Source: Chrysoporthe austroafricana (Eukaryota; Ascomycota; Sordariomycetes; Diaporthales; Cryphonectriaceae). Taken from it: 64,000 nt of DNA. Under the pieces are notes generated by a model that saw nothing but the letters and a program-made list of their open reading frames with translations, ran no database searches and was not told where the DNA came from. The stretch lies in assembly GCA_001051155.2 (NCBI GenBank), contig JYIP02000008.1, positions 62,001-126,000 on the forward strand, given 5' to 3'. Below, in pieces: positions 41,867-52,593 of the stretch; the stretch's first letter is position 1, and each line of letters starts with the position of its first letter. A program made the translations under genes and the position numbers.

Positions 41867-44800
41867 ATGGCTGACATCTACGCCAATAGACCTGATATGC
41901 CAGGCTCCTCAGGTCTGGACAAGAAAGCCGATGAGGAGAATGAAACAAATGCTGTGGTAACCTTTAATCTCTCACTGCACACGCCGAATGAAACTTCTGC
42001 AGTATCCGTTGCTGTAGAACAAGAAAATCACGCTCTTAGTGTCTCTGCATCCAACATGAACAACATGACGGAAGAACATATTCACCAAATACTGAACCAG
42101 ATGAATCAAGGCATCGGTGAAATTGCAGCATCCTTCAAGACACTTCTCAACAAAAATTTAATAGCGGTTACTGAAGCAAGCAAAGAAAACGATGCTGTGC
42201 AGACTTTTAAAATGGCAGACCATTCGCCCGACCGCTCCCGATCGCGAGCGCGATCGCGAAAACTCGTCCGATCAGACTCACCGGCTTCATCTAACGAGGG
42301 CTCACACGCTTCTGAGTCTTCTGACTCTTCGCGGTCTCGCTCTTCATCGGTAAGATCGAGGGATCCAAATTTCATGAAAGCATTCCCGACAGTCACAGCA
42401 AAGGTGCGAGATTGTACCTGGGAGCAGTTCATGAATCAATTTCCGGATGAGGAAGGCAAGAGCGCCATAGAGGTTCTGATTTCCGGGCCAGACTTGGAAA
42501 TTGAAATGGACCAGGAAAACAGGAAGCGTGACACAGGTGCCTCCGAGTCGAAAGCGCGGAGTTCCGCCCATGAAGAGTCTTCAAATAGGGACTCGAAGCC
42601 CTGGATCCATCGTGTGCGCATCCAATCCCTTGCAATCGGTATTCTTCTCGGAATGGGCGTCGATAGAGAACGCGCTGTATGGGATTGCAACGCCAAGACA
42701 TTCATACGACCCTTCCGACGACTCATTGTCTCACTAGACACAGTACGAGAAAGGTTCCAAAACTTGAAGGATTATCTGAAGCTCCATGCCATTCCAGGTC
42801 AAGGGGACGACGCTTCGGCAAAGGTCGACTACGCAGAAGGAAATTACGCCACTGTCAGTGACTTGACTTCCCAAAGATTCTCAAAAAAGGAAACGTGGAA
42901 TATCATTGATTCCGACGAAGATTACCTTCATGAAATCAACATTGCGTACATTGCCAAACTCCCAGGTGCTGTGGATCAAATTCAATGTTACATCAAGTTC
43001 GTGGAGGACAGAATTCTCCCATTCTATGAAAGTTTCGGCAGAAAAAACGGAGTGTCTTCGACTCAGGTCCGGTATGATGACCTCTGGTACGTCTTCCATG
43101 TTGGGGACCTGCTCTACGCACCCAGGAAAGATGCTTCGTACCAGCAAAACCACGACATAATAGCCACAGCACAGACTATCTGGAAGATATTTGATATTAT
43201 CATGCACGACGACAAACACATGGATGGGTTTGCTGATGATGACTTCGCCCTCTTGTGCTACTACGTCGACTACGATGGTATGGAATTTAGCGCTGTCACT
43301 GCGACCTTTAGAATTGAGAGGTACCTTGGTGAGCGGAGTGTGACTTCATTGGAGGTGTACCCCCTGCATCTCGCACCCAGCTATACTCAGCTTTTGGAGA
43401 ATGCTCAGGCTACAGGAAGGATGTTTCTTGACAACATTAATAACCCGAGTCGCTGCGGGTCATACAGCGGCTGGACTCTAGTGCATGATCCCTTGGGCAA
43501 CCCAGCGCAAGATGCTCGGGGAGGAATCATGAGGACGCCCGAGCATATTAACAGTGATATCATTGTCGATATTCGTAAGTAACTCTTTTTGCTACGGTGG
43601 CCCCTTTTTATCCTCAGAAATACCCCAAATTCCACGCATGAGGGTCCAGATCCGTATCTAACATATAGCAGAAGAGGGTCTCAACCACTGTCCCTTCTGG
43701 AAGCTAAAGACACAGTCGTATCACAAACAATCTGTTGGTACCACAGTGACTTGGAAGGGGGACGATTACATTCTGTGGTCCGACTCGAAGCGCTCGAAGC
43801 GACTCCTAACACTGAACGAGGGGGTGGTCAGCAACGACGGAGGTCGTGAATTAGAATTCAACCACTACGTTCAACAAGACAAGTATATTGGTGCAAATAC
43901 GAATGAGGGATATCGAAGACCAGCGCCGCAAGGCGAAGATCTCGCTCTTCTGCCGAGACGAATTGTCGGTTATGCCCTCTGGGAGCGCAAGTTTGTCTTG
44001 ATTGATGTGCGGTTTCTACAACCTGTGAATGTCAGTGATAACGACAATCCTTTCGACAAACTACAGATCGAGAAGTTGCATAAAACATTGATCCAATCTA
44101 TTGTCTCTTCTCATTTCGTCAGAAATGATCTGGAGAACAAAGGCATAGCTCTCGGCACTCAGGACATAATTCGGGGCAAAGGCAAGGGTATCGTGATCCT
44201 TCTGCACGGAGTGCCAGGAGTAGGTAAGACAGCGACAGCAGAGGCTGTCGCCCAGAGATGGAGAAGACCTCTCTTTCCTATCACCTGCGGTGACCTTGGC
44301 TCCACAGCGGAGAGCGTTGAGAAGTCTCTGAATGAGATCTTCCGTCTGGCTCATTTGTGGGATTGCGTGCTACTATTAGACGAGGCAGATGTGTTCATCG
44401 CACAGCGTACAAAGTCAGATCTCAAGAGGAACGCTCTCGTCTCAGGTGAGTTGAGCAACATATAGTCGGTGTGAGACAACCTCCTGTAGCATCAGGATTA
44501 CTCTCTGCACAATTATCTCCCATCTTCTGCTTGACTGACCAGGCTTAGTATTCCTCCGTATGTTGGAGTATTACAACGGTATCCTCTTTTTAACAACCAA
44601 CCGCCCTGGAGTTATTGACGAAGCAGTCAAGTCCCGTGTCCATCTTAGCTTACGCTATGACGCGCTTGGCCTCGACCAGATGAAGGCCATATTTAAGCAG
44701 AACATTGACCAGCTCCGGAATATTGAGTCGAAACGTGCCGCAGCATTGAAGACGATGGAAATGGATATCTTTGATGATGAGATTCTCTCATTCGTAGAAG

Positions 44801-45675
44801 AGCACTGGGATACCCATACCAACGATGTCGGACGTTGGAACGGGCGGCAGATTCGCAACGCGTTCTCTATTGCGGCGTCACTGGCGCACTATGAGGCTGA
44901 AGAAAGGCCTGGAAGAGCGGTGCAGCTACGCGCCGAGCATTTCCGAAAGTTTCAGGCTGCTACGCTGGTGTATGACAAATACAGGGCCTCGATCCTGAAC
45001 GGAACAGATGCAGAGATCGCTAAACAGCATGAGGCCCGCAACGATGACTTCAACGAGCGCACCCTCAACGCCCAAGGGTCGCACCAGCGAGGCCAAAGGG
45101 CCGCGCAGATATCTGCCATGTACAGCCAGGAACAGAGTGGTCCTAGTACTCCCGTTCGAAGACAGGATCACTATGAGCACGTACCGCAAACACGAGGCAG
45201 CCCACTTCCGCCGGTGTTCAGGCAAGCAGCCCCAGGCCCTCCAGGAGGTAAATATGTGCCTCAGACTGGTGGATACTCTCCTGTTCAACATGAAGGCTAT
45301 CATTCGGCACAGCAAGGCATCTATCCTTCGTCCCAACCGGAACCTTATGTCCAAGGTCAGCAAGAAAGGTACGCCCCCACGCGACAAGGCGGCTTTCCTA
45401 CACCACAATCGGAGGCTTATGCCCATGGTCAACAAAAAGGATACACACCAAACCCACAAGACTTCTCGCCCACGCGGCATGGAGGACAACCGGAATACAT
45501 TGGAAGTAATCCTCTAGCGCCGCAGAGCCACGCAGTCGACGCAATGGCTCAAGGTGCACCATACGCTGCGGAAGGTGTCCGAGTACAAACTACATATGAT
45601 GGCTCCCAAGTCTTTGTCCACGATGGCCGTCAAATAGGAAGCGATATACAGCCTCGACAGACGCAGCAGCCGTAG
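41867..45675 (+). CDS. fungal AAA ATPase with DUF7025-like domain and prion-like tail
   Basis: Three exons (41867-43574, 43672-44445, 44549-45675) encode about 1202 residues. The N-terminus (1-110) has no known fold; an Arg/Ser-rich stretch follows (about 120-165, SPDRSRSRARSRK). Residues about 240-560 match the domain that precedes AAA modules in many ascomycete proteins (VRIQSLAIGILL, FIRPFRRLIV, YYVDYDGMEF, LEVYPLHLAP). The AAA core has Walker A GVPGVGKT (about 749-756), Walker B LLLDEAD (about 803-809) and sensor FLTTNRPGVIDEAVKSR. The last 200 residues are rich in Q, Y, G and P, with repeated GYxPxQ-like units. The acceptor at 43668/43671 is a tandem TAGCAG, so one residue may vary. Likely an ATP-driven remodelling protein; substrate unknown. 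Confidence 0.88.
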
Positions 45676-45901
45676 ATTTAAGTCTCGATTAGGATGGAAA
45701 GGCGGGCCGTTACTCCCGAGGGAGACTTGGAGATCAACCTCTATCTGACGATTACACGGAAAGACTAAATTTCTCAAGACAACTTTTGTATCTTTCGGAA
45801 TGAAATACATACAGTCTTTATATATCAACCACATCTGCATCATATTTTACAGATGGCAAGAGCACCTTCTGCGGGATAATCTACAGAGCCAATACTTTAC
45901 T
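45676..45901. other. 3' flank of the AAA ATPase gene
   Basis: Nothing else is seen. Confidence 0.5.
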
Positions 45902-46054
45902 ATGTCTAGCATCTGTGATTCTTGCCACCTGTATGATCGTGGTAAACAAAACTGTTGTGGTCATCCCGCACGGTGCAGTGGGCATCGATCCAGCTGTATC
46001 AGGAACATGGCATCTCTAGATGTTCTTGAAACCTCGAAAGGAAGGCTGGCGTGA
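45902..46054 (+). CDS. possible 50-residue Cys-rich peptide
   Basis: The frame begins MSSICDSCHLYDRGKQNCC and has six Cys in the first 32 residues (CxxC, CC, then two single Cys) with several His. There is no signal peptide and no recognised family. It lies 226 bp downstream of the AAA ATPase on the same strand. It may be a real small zinc-binding peptide or a chance frame in the 3' UTR. Confidence 0.25.
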   Translation: MSSICDSCHLYDRGKQNCCGHPARCSGHRSSCIRNMASLDVLETSKGRLA

Positions 46055-46807
46055 TCATCCCCAACTAATGCGCCAGGTCTCATGTGAGCCAGCCAACATT
46101 GTTTCTAGCGTGTGACTTGCTGCTCACAAACATGACCGAAGGCGACATATCATGCGTTCAGAAGAGCTATTCCCAGGCACATTCGCTCGGTGTCGATGAG
46201 CCAAACGAGTGGCAGTTCGATGGTTCTTTTGTTTCTGTAACGTCCAGATCGCGATTGTGAAGATCATCACATCGCTCGATCTTGCTTTCTAAGAGGTCTA
46301 AATTGCAGTGACTATTCAAAAGCCGGCTCGGATTTAGCTCGTGGACGTTTCAGACCGCTGCTATGTACAAGCAATGGAGATTTACTACTGTCAGCTTGCG
46401 TGCACGGAACCGTCGAGTATTTGGCCCGACGTCTGGTAGAAAGATAGGTCTGTCAGCCTTATAATTACGCTTGAGCAGTCTGGCTTTTCGCCTGATCCAC
46501 TGTCTGTGATATTTGCCTCTTGGTGTTATTCTGCGGTGAAAATTGATGGCCTTGAGGATCGGTGCACAGATAGTGTACCATAGTCAGCTCTGTTGCATCA
46601 CGCCTAATGCTGCCTTAGTTCAAAGTTGCCGCCGACGCATACATCAGTATGATGGAGCGTCTCAGGCAACTTCTCTATTCTCTATTGATTATACTATGTT
46701 TTTGTCAAAGCTGGCGCTTGCAATGGACGCAATTGTGCTCCTAGTGAGAGAGACTCATGAGGGGGTCCTTGCGGATCCAGGGTCTATTGTGACAGCAAAA
46801 CGCAGGG
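46055..46807. other. no gene recognised
   Basis: This is the 3' flank of the glutaminyl cyclase gene and further intergenic DNA; only short frames are present. Confidence 0.5.
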
Positions 46808-47920
46808 CTAGAGCTCCGTCTTTTCAAAGGGATCTGCGGCAGCCTTGTCCTCCAGTGCTGGCATGTGTCCCTCGAGGTCCATCCACTCAGCCACAAACGC
46901 TGTGACGAGCTTCGCCCAGTCCTGCATCGTAGGCCCGTCCAGATGTTCGGCATCATCTTCCATCTTGTGCCAGAACCAGGGAAACGGCGTGGGTATGATA
47001 TGAAGGATATCGACACCGCGCTGCATAAACGGGACGTGATCATCAGAGATGAACCCCGGATGGAACTGCGAGGCGTGTTTATCCCTATCCGGAAGAAAAG
47101 GGCCCTGCGGGTTCGACCCGAGCAACTTTAGCCCGCGCATCCGCTCCTCGATTGTCGCCAGATTCCGATAAGCCCAGTGCGTCGTCTGAAAATATGAAGG
47201 AATCCTCGGGTTCTCCGCGCCTAGTAGATCGAGCAGGAGGAACAAACTGATGGCATCAATGTGGGTTTTATATGTCGACGTCGCCGGGTGGACCTCAGCC
47301 TCCCAGGACTCCGCGAGCGCCCTCGACCCATACGTGCTGTCCGTATCCGTCCACGACACCCACGCCTCCTCGCCGTCCAGCAGCAGAATCTGCACGCCCT
47401 TCTCCTCGCCCAGCCCGTCCGCCTCGCCCGCAGCCTCCATCGCCGCCCACCGCCGTGTCAGCGCCTCGTCCACGCTGCGCGCGACGTGCAGCAGCATCGC
47501 GCACGGGGCCGCGGAGTCCGTGGCGCCGATGAAGTTCTCGGGCCGGTACAGGGTATCGTAGTGCGCGGCGAGCGTGAGGCGCGAGACGTCGCCCACGGTC
47601 GCCCACGGCGGGTCGCGCCGTAGGATGACGTTGCGGAAGTTGACCAGCTTGTCGCCCGTCGCGGGCGTCTTGGAGGTGGTGTTGTGCAGCTCGATGGTCC
47701 ACGAGGGCAGGCGCGTCGCGAAGAAGTTGACGAAGTGTTCATGGACTTTTTGCGACCCCGGGGTGTCGGGCACCCGGGGGATCAAGATGGGCGCGAGAAG
47801 ACCCGCGGCATTGTGGATGTCGAAGTCGGCACCTGCGGAGGGGATCTGGCGGAGGCTGTCGTCGGACAGGCGGCTGTATGCTAGGACTGGAGCGAGTAGA
47901 CACGTCGCGAGCAGAAGCAT
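46808..47920 (-). CDS. glutaminyl-peptide cyclotransferase (M28 family), secretory
   Basis: A single exon of 370 residues. It has a cleavable signal peptide (MLLLATCLLAPVLA). The M28-type single-zinc site is complete by motif: Asp135 (GATDSAAP), Glu184/185 (LLLDGEEAW) and His318 (WFWHKMEDD), with the SDDHVPF loop at about 292-298. These match glutaminyl cyclases, which convert N-terminal Gln or Glu to pyroglutamate in the secretory pathway, rather than aminopeptidases. Length fits the family. A telomere-like motif lies 354 bp upstream. Confidence 0.88.
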   Translation of the reverse strand: MLLLATCLLAPVLAYSRLSDDSLRQIPSAGADFDIHNAAGLLAPILIPRVPDTPGSQKVHEHFVNFFATRLPSWTIELHNTTSKTPATGDKLVNFRNVILRRDPPWATVGDVSRLTLAAHYDTLYRPENFIGATDSAAPCAMLLHVARSVDEALTRRWAAMEAAGEADGLGEEKGVQILLLDGEEAWVSWTDTDSTYGSRALAESWEAEVHPATSTYKTHIDAISLFLLLDLLGAENPRIPSYFQTTHWAYRNLATIEERMRGLKLLGSNPQGPFLPDRDKHASQFHPGFISDDHVPFMQRGVDILHIIPTPFPWFWHKMEDDAEHLDGPTMQDWAKLVTAFVAEWMDLEGHMPALEDKAAADPFEKTEL

Positions 47921-48273
47921 GGCTAATCGTATCGTACTGGGCGTTCGTGAAGGACGGCCCCGGGTCCTGGGTCAGTTCGATTTAGCCGCAGTCTTGGGAG
48001 CGGTGGCGGTGGCTAGTTTCGACAAGTTGGAATGCTCACCTGTTCGCTTTGACCTGATCCGAGTCATCATTGTCAGCTATGGATGCACCCATTGTGACCC
48101 ACAGCATGACATCGGAGCGCAGCACTACACCACGGGAGCATGTCGAGACAGCACGACAGCTTCACCAGAAGAGTCAGTTGTAAGGCTTCTCGCTCATCCT
48201 TGAGCCGTCACTCGAATGGAGCGCGGCTCGGCTCGGCGCGCATTCCAGGGGTCCTCAGCAGGACCTTGAGGAT

Positions 48274-48284
48274 AACCCTAACCC
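48274..48284 (-). promoter_or_regulatory. telomere-like motif AACCCTAACCC
   Basis: It holds a complete AACCCTAA, the Tbf1-type core, 354 bp upstream of the glutaminyl cyclase start. It also sits within the divergent region shared with Swp1. Confidence 0.4.
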
Positions 48285-48897
48285 GTTTCTTTCATTTCTT
48301 TTTTCTTTTCTTTTCCCCTTCCTTTTTTTGTCTTTCCTTTTTCTTCCTTTCTTTTGTTTCTGTGGATTCTGTCTTTCTTTTTCTTTGAAAATTCAGCACA
48401 GCAGTAGACAAGACCGAGGACTGAACAAGCCTGAAATCCTTCTCTCGACAAACACAAGCTCATGATTGGCCACAGAAAGTGTATACAAAGTTCATCTATT
48501 ACTGTATGCTTCGCACAAGGACCACCTGTAAGCTAGCTTTCGTTTATATCCTATTTCTCTATAGTCTGGATTCACGGCACAATGCCAACGTGCTAAATTG
48601 TCTTATCAGTATTGACAAGGCTATGAACAATATTACTAGGAGCTATGCTGATTCACTAATGTTTGTTATGCATTTCCATCCACTGCCCCAAATTGGCGCA
48701 CACTCAGCAGTAATATCCTACTTGCAGGTGAAGACTGAACAGGTTATCAGCCGTGAAATTTGTACCACCATAGGGGCTCTGCAGGAAAAATCATGGGGCT
48801 TCCAAGTTATCAGACATAATGAAGAACAAAGCTCATGAAGTCTTCCTGTCGGCCTGGCGGTTGAAGCTCCAAGGTAGCAAGTGTTGTTGAGGAGCTG

Positions 48898-48907
48898 GGG
48901 TTAGGGT
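48898..48907 (+). promoter_or_regulatory. telomere-like motif GGGTTAGGGT
   Basis: It lies 188 bp upstream of the Swp1/ribophorin II start codon. Confidence 0.4.
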
Positions 48908-49094
48908 GCAGAAACCCCCTGTCCGCTATCTGATGTCAGGGGTGGCCCGTGTCTGCTTCACGCCACGTAATGGGCTTGCTCCAGACGAGCTGCAGCTGCA
49001 GCTCTTGGCAACAAGTGTCCATTGGGAATCTCGACCTTCAGCCTCGTCGATCCGCCAACCTCACCAACTCCCCTCCCCAGACCAGCCAGACAAC

Positions 49095-50166
49095 ATGCGC
49101 GTCGCTGGTATTTCCTCCCTTCTGCTCCTGGCAGCTGGTGCTGCCCAGGCTGCCAGCTCCTGGAGCTTTGACGACGCCAGTGTCTCCATCAGCAACAAGA
49201 AGACTGCTGGGGAAGCTGCCAAGGAGTCGTGAGTCTGAGTCCGATGCAAACACTCTCGCGCATCTCTTCACTGCTGACAATCTCGATCCAGCTTCGCAGT
49301 CAAGTCCCCCCTCAAGACCCCGGTCTCCCTCGGCGCACAAGATACCCTCACGATCAGCCTCACGGCCAAGGACAATGGCAAGGCGAAGCGGCCCCACCAG
49401 GCGTTTCTCCTCGTGAAGGACCAGGCGACAGGTCTGGAGGCGCCTTTCCCCTTGAGCGTCAGGGACAACGGCAAGGGCAAGGTGCAGATTGTACGTGACA
49501 TATATCGCATGCGACGGTATCGTCGTCGACTTGGTGGCAGGTGCTAACGAGCTTGCCACGCCACAGACCCAAAAGGACATCCCCACCCAATTCTTCGTGT
49601 CGCCCGAGCCCCTACACGCGAGCGTCGTCATCGGCTCCTTTGGTTCCTCTCAGGGTGTCGTCTCTGACGCCTTCAACATCGAGATCAAGCCGGATGCCGC
49701 CGCTCCTCCTCCCGCCGTGTCTCACCCCGTTCGTTACGGCAAGCGACCTCAGATCCACCACATCTTCCGAGAGCCAACCAAGTACGGCTACAAGATCATC
49801 TCTGTAGCCGTCTCCTTAGTCATTGCCGCTACTCTGCCGCTCGTCGTGGCTGTTGTAAGTCACACCTTTCTCGTTGCGCAGGATTGCGGTTGGCTGTGTA
49901 GGTGCTAACTCTGTGTTCTTCTATAGTGGCTCTACAACGGTGCCAACTTTGGCCAACTCACCAAGGCCGTTGGCGCGGCCCCGGTATCCTACGCTACCTT
50001 CCTCGGTTCGATCTTGGCCATGGAGTTCGTGTACTTCCTCTACCACCGTGGATTGTCCTTAGGCCATATCCTCGTTCCTGTGGCTATCCTGAGCACTACC
50101 ACCGTCCTCTCCGGGATGAGGGCCCTCGGTGAGGTACAAAGCCGGCGGTTGGCTGGAGAGCGGTAG
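49095..50166 (+). CDS. SWP1: oligosaccharyltransferase subunit ribophorin II / Swp1
   Basis: Four exons (49095-49228, 49292-49490, 49567-49854, 49927-50166) encode 286 residues, with GTGAGT, GTACGT and GTAAGT donors and intact phases. The signal peptide is MRVAGISSLLLLAAGAAQA. The lumenal part carries TPVSLGAQDTLTISLTA and PHQAFLLVKD. The C-terminal half holds RPQIHHIFREPTK followed by three hydrophobic helices (IISVAVSLVIAATLPLVVAV; VSYATFLGSILAMEFVYFLY; HILVPVAILSTTTVLSG). This is the membrane end of ribophorin II, a subunit of the ER N-glycosylation complex. Fungal Swp1 is of this length. The start context CAACATGCGC is good. Confidence 0.92.
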
Positions 50167-50543
50167 ATCGTTGTCCAGGGAGTGAGTTAGAGCGCGGCAA
50201 TATCTTTGAGGAACCCCGCAGTCATGCACGGCTCCGCAAGGAATAGAACCACAGGTGGGTGGACAATTGAAACTTCACGTGGTGGAGATGTACAATAGAA
50301 CCGATGCATACCGGCCCAAGAAGGCTAAGGGAACGGAATGGAAAAGCGTCATGAACATGAGATCCATGGCTTCGATCTGGAGGCTGGAGGCGCATTTCAC
50401 GGCCAACTGCGTACTGCGGATAAAAAGTTCAGGATTGAGACCCTATCTGCTGACGATCCCCAATGCTCGTGCCAGTATACCTAACGCTTATATTCACAAC
50501 AGAATAACAAGTAAAGACGGGGGACGCTCGGTCACGAGTCCAC
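50167..50543. other. convergent intergenic region
   Basis: Only the 3' flanks of Swp1 and the next minus-strand gene; nothing else seen. Confidence 0.5.
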
Positions 50544-51197
50544 TCATTCTTGGCGCCCCATATCCCGCTTTTCCTCCATCAAGATCTCGGCGGATCTCCT
50601 CCTCTGGGGCTGCCAGTCCCCACGCTCATACTTGGGTGGGAGATCCTCCTCTTCCTCCTCGGCCTCCAGCCCCGAGGACTGCAGGTGCCCCGCGTCAAAG
50701 CTGGCCCTTCTGAGTCCTTGGTGCTGCTGGCGTTGCGACTCCGGCACCCGCCGCGACGACGGTCCTGCCGCGGCCTCATCATCATCGTATCGCAGGTCCC
50801 TCGCGTACCCGTACCCGCCCCCGTACCGGCCGCCGACCACGGGCGCACCTACGCCGCCGCCCATGGGTACCGCCACGGGCACGGCGGGATACCCGTAGCC
50901 CCTCCTCGCCGCCCTCTGCGCCGCCCTCATCGCGCGGCGCTCGTAGCGGTACTCGCGGCGGGCCTCGCGGCGGGACAGGTAGGGGTCGTCGTAGTACGCC
51001 GCCGCGACGGCGGGGCCGGGGGGCGTCGCGTAGGCGCACTGGGCGCAGTAGCGGCGGCCGCGGCAGTCGCAGGGTGGCGGCCGCGCGAGGGGGTTGTTGG
51101 CGGCGGCGGCCGCCGCCGCCGCGAGGCGGTTCTGGTCGCGCTGGGACTGGCCCGTCACCTCGTTCACGATGCGCCCTACGAGGCCCAGGACGAACAT
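50544..51197 (-). CDS. small Arg/Ala/Gly-rich protein of unknown function
   Basis: A 217-residue frame from MFVLGLVGRIVNEVTG. It has an Ala-run, a Cys cluster (PCDCRGRRYCAQCAY at about residues 42-56), a long Arg/Ala/Tyr-rich helical stretch (YLSRREARREYRYERRAMRA), a Gly/Tyr-rich linker, and an acidic then basic end. The Cys cluster may bind metal. An in-frame ATG at 51443 would add 82 residues of 5'-leader-like sequence, so the inner start was chosen. Family not recognised, though a short hydrophobic start followed by a basic low-complexity body is common in uncharacterised ascomycete proteins. Confidence 0.6.
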   Translation of the reverse strand: MFVLGLVGRIVNEVTGQSQRDQNRLAAAAAAAANNPLARPPPCDCRGRRYCAQCAYATPPGPAVAAAYYDDPYLSRREARREYRYERRAMRAAQRAARRGYGYPAVPVAVPMGGGVGAPVVGGRYGGGYGYARDLRYDDDEAAAGPSSRRVPESQRQQHQGLRRASFDAGHLQSSGLEAEEEEEDLPPKYERGDWQPQRRRSAEILMEEKRDMGRQE

Positions 51198-52593
51198 GTT
51201 GGAAGCGTATGGTCCCGTGGAGTCAAGGTCTGGGAAGCTGGACTGTGGTGGGGGGGCGGGACTAGTTGAGTCCTCTGCGGAGGGGTCGGGGGATGGGTTG
51301 ACTCTCTTTAGGGTATAATGTGTATGGGCGGGTTGGATGAAAAGGCAACCGACTTCTTTAGTTGTGATGATGATGAGCCAAGACAAGATAACACAACCAA
51401 GGGGGGGATCAGCCTGCTTTCTTATAATCGACCTGTTTTCCATCCACTTACCGTCTTACGGCTGGCTGCTCTAGGTTCCCTCTGTCTTTGTCCCATCTAG
51501 GCGCACGAGGCTGAGCTTCTCAGGCGGGAAACCGACTAGCAGTAAGTGCGGATGTTCGGCACCCAGCTGAGGCGCAGCCTAGCTTCCTCTTCCTCCTCCT
51601 ACTCTGTGGGAGATTGTGACCTTTGCACTCTCTTCCCTCAACTCGCCCGCCTCCGCTGATTGGCTGTTTATACGATCCCGAGCCGTGTCGATGCACTATC
51701 TGACACCTTGGACGCCTCCCAAACATCTCCGCAGCTTCTCGAGAGGCCGGGAAAAGCTTACGCCCTCGGGAGGGAAGCCATTGGGGGTCTTTCTCATTTC
51801 TTGAAGCGTGATTAAGGTGGGGTGGGATACCCCAGAGCTTCTGTATACTCGAGTATTCCTTACGGATTCCGCATCACATGATGGCGTGTCACCACCACGG
51901 ACCTCGATGGTAGAGACGGCCGGCTGTCGGCTGGGCTGAACAGTCGCTAGAGCCCAGCACGGGTCTTGAGTCGAGGCATCATCGTGCTAGGTCAGTCCGA
52001 GTGAAGCAATCATATGCTGCCTTTAAGTTGCTGTTGTTTGCCCTTAGCGGGCGGCAACCCCTGTGAAGGATCGCCGTTGGTGGCCCAGCACAGCGGTACC
52101 AGAGTGATCGCCCCCCACAGAGCCCCGCTGCAGCGTTGTGGTATCCCGTCAACGGCCCGCTAGGGCCTGCCCCGCCGCTGTTCTGGGCGCCCACGCCCAC
52201 TTATATGCCACTTACATGCCACACTACCCAGATATCGTGAGGCGCGTCGTCGCCTAAGGTGCGCCCGGCCCTTTCGGCCTCAGATCATCTCATGATGTGC
52301 TCGTCATGCTAATAACACCGTAGATCGCGCGCACCGCGCGAACCCGGGCCAGCAGGATGAAAAGCCCACGTCGCCCGCGCTGCCGCCTCTGGAGTTCTCG
52401 TCTTTCTTCTCGTCAAACCGAAAGCCCTCGACCGCATACCCAACATTCACCACAGTTCGATACGCACTCTCGTCACATCTCGCGCTTGCGCATTCTTGTT
52501 GCTTTCGATTTAGCACGTTAACGAATACTGTAAATTCAAAAGCTCAACCGACCGAAAGATCACTTTGCGTTTCACAACGCATCTTCCGTCACA
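51198..52593. other. divergent intergenic region
   Basis: Promoters of the two flanking genes probably lie here. Only short frames with no motif are present. Confidence 0.5.

Larger units (their letters stand above)
47921..49094. other. divergent intergenic region between glutaminyl cyclase and Swp1
   Basis: A T/C-rich tract lies at 48286-48390. A plus-strand frame of 119 codons at 48479-48838 starts at GTG and has no recognised motif. Two telomere-like motifs are listed separately. Confidence 0.45.

Noticed and set aside
47261..47702. Open frames on both strands inside the glutaminyl cyclase gene
   Set aside because: Shadows of a confident single-exon gene.
51198..51443. N-terminal extension of the Arg/Ala-rich protein from an upstream in-frame ATG
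   Set aside because: The added sequence looks like translated leader, and the inner start has a conserved-looking MFVLGLVGRI beginning.
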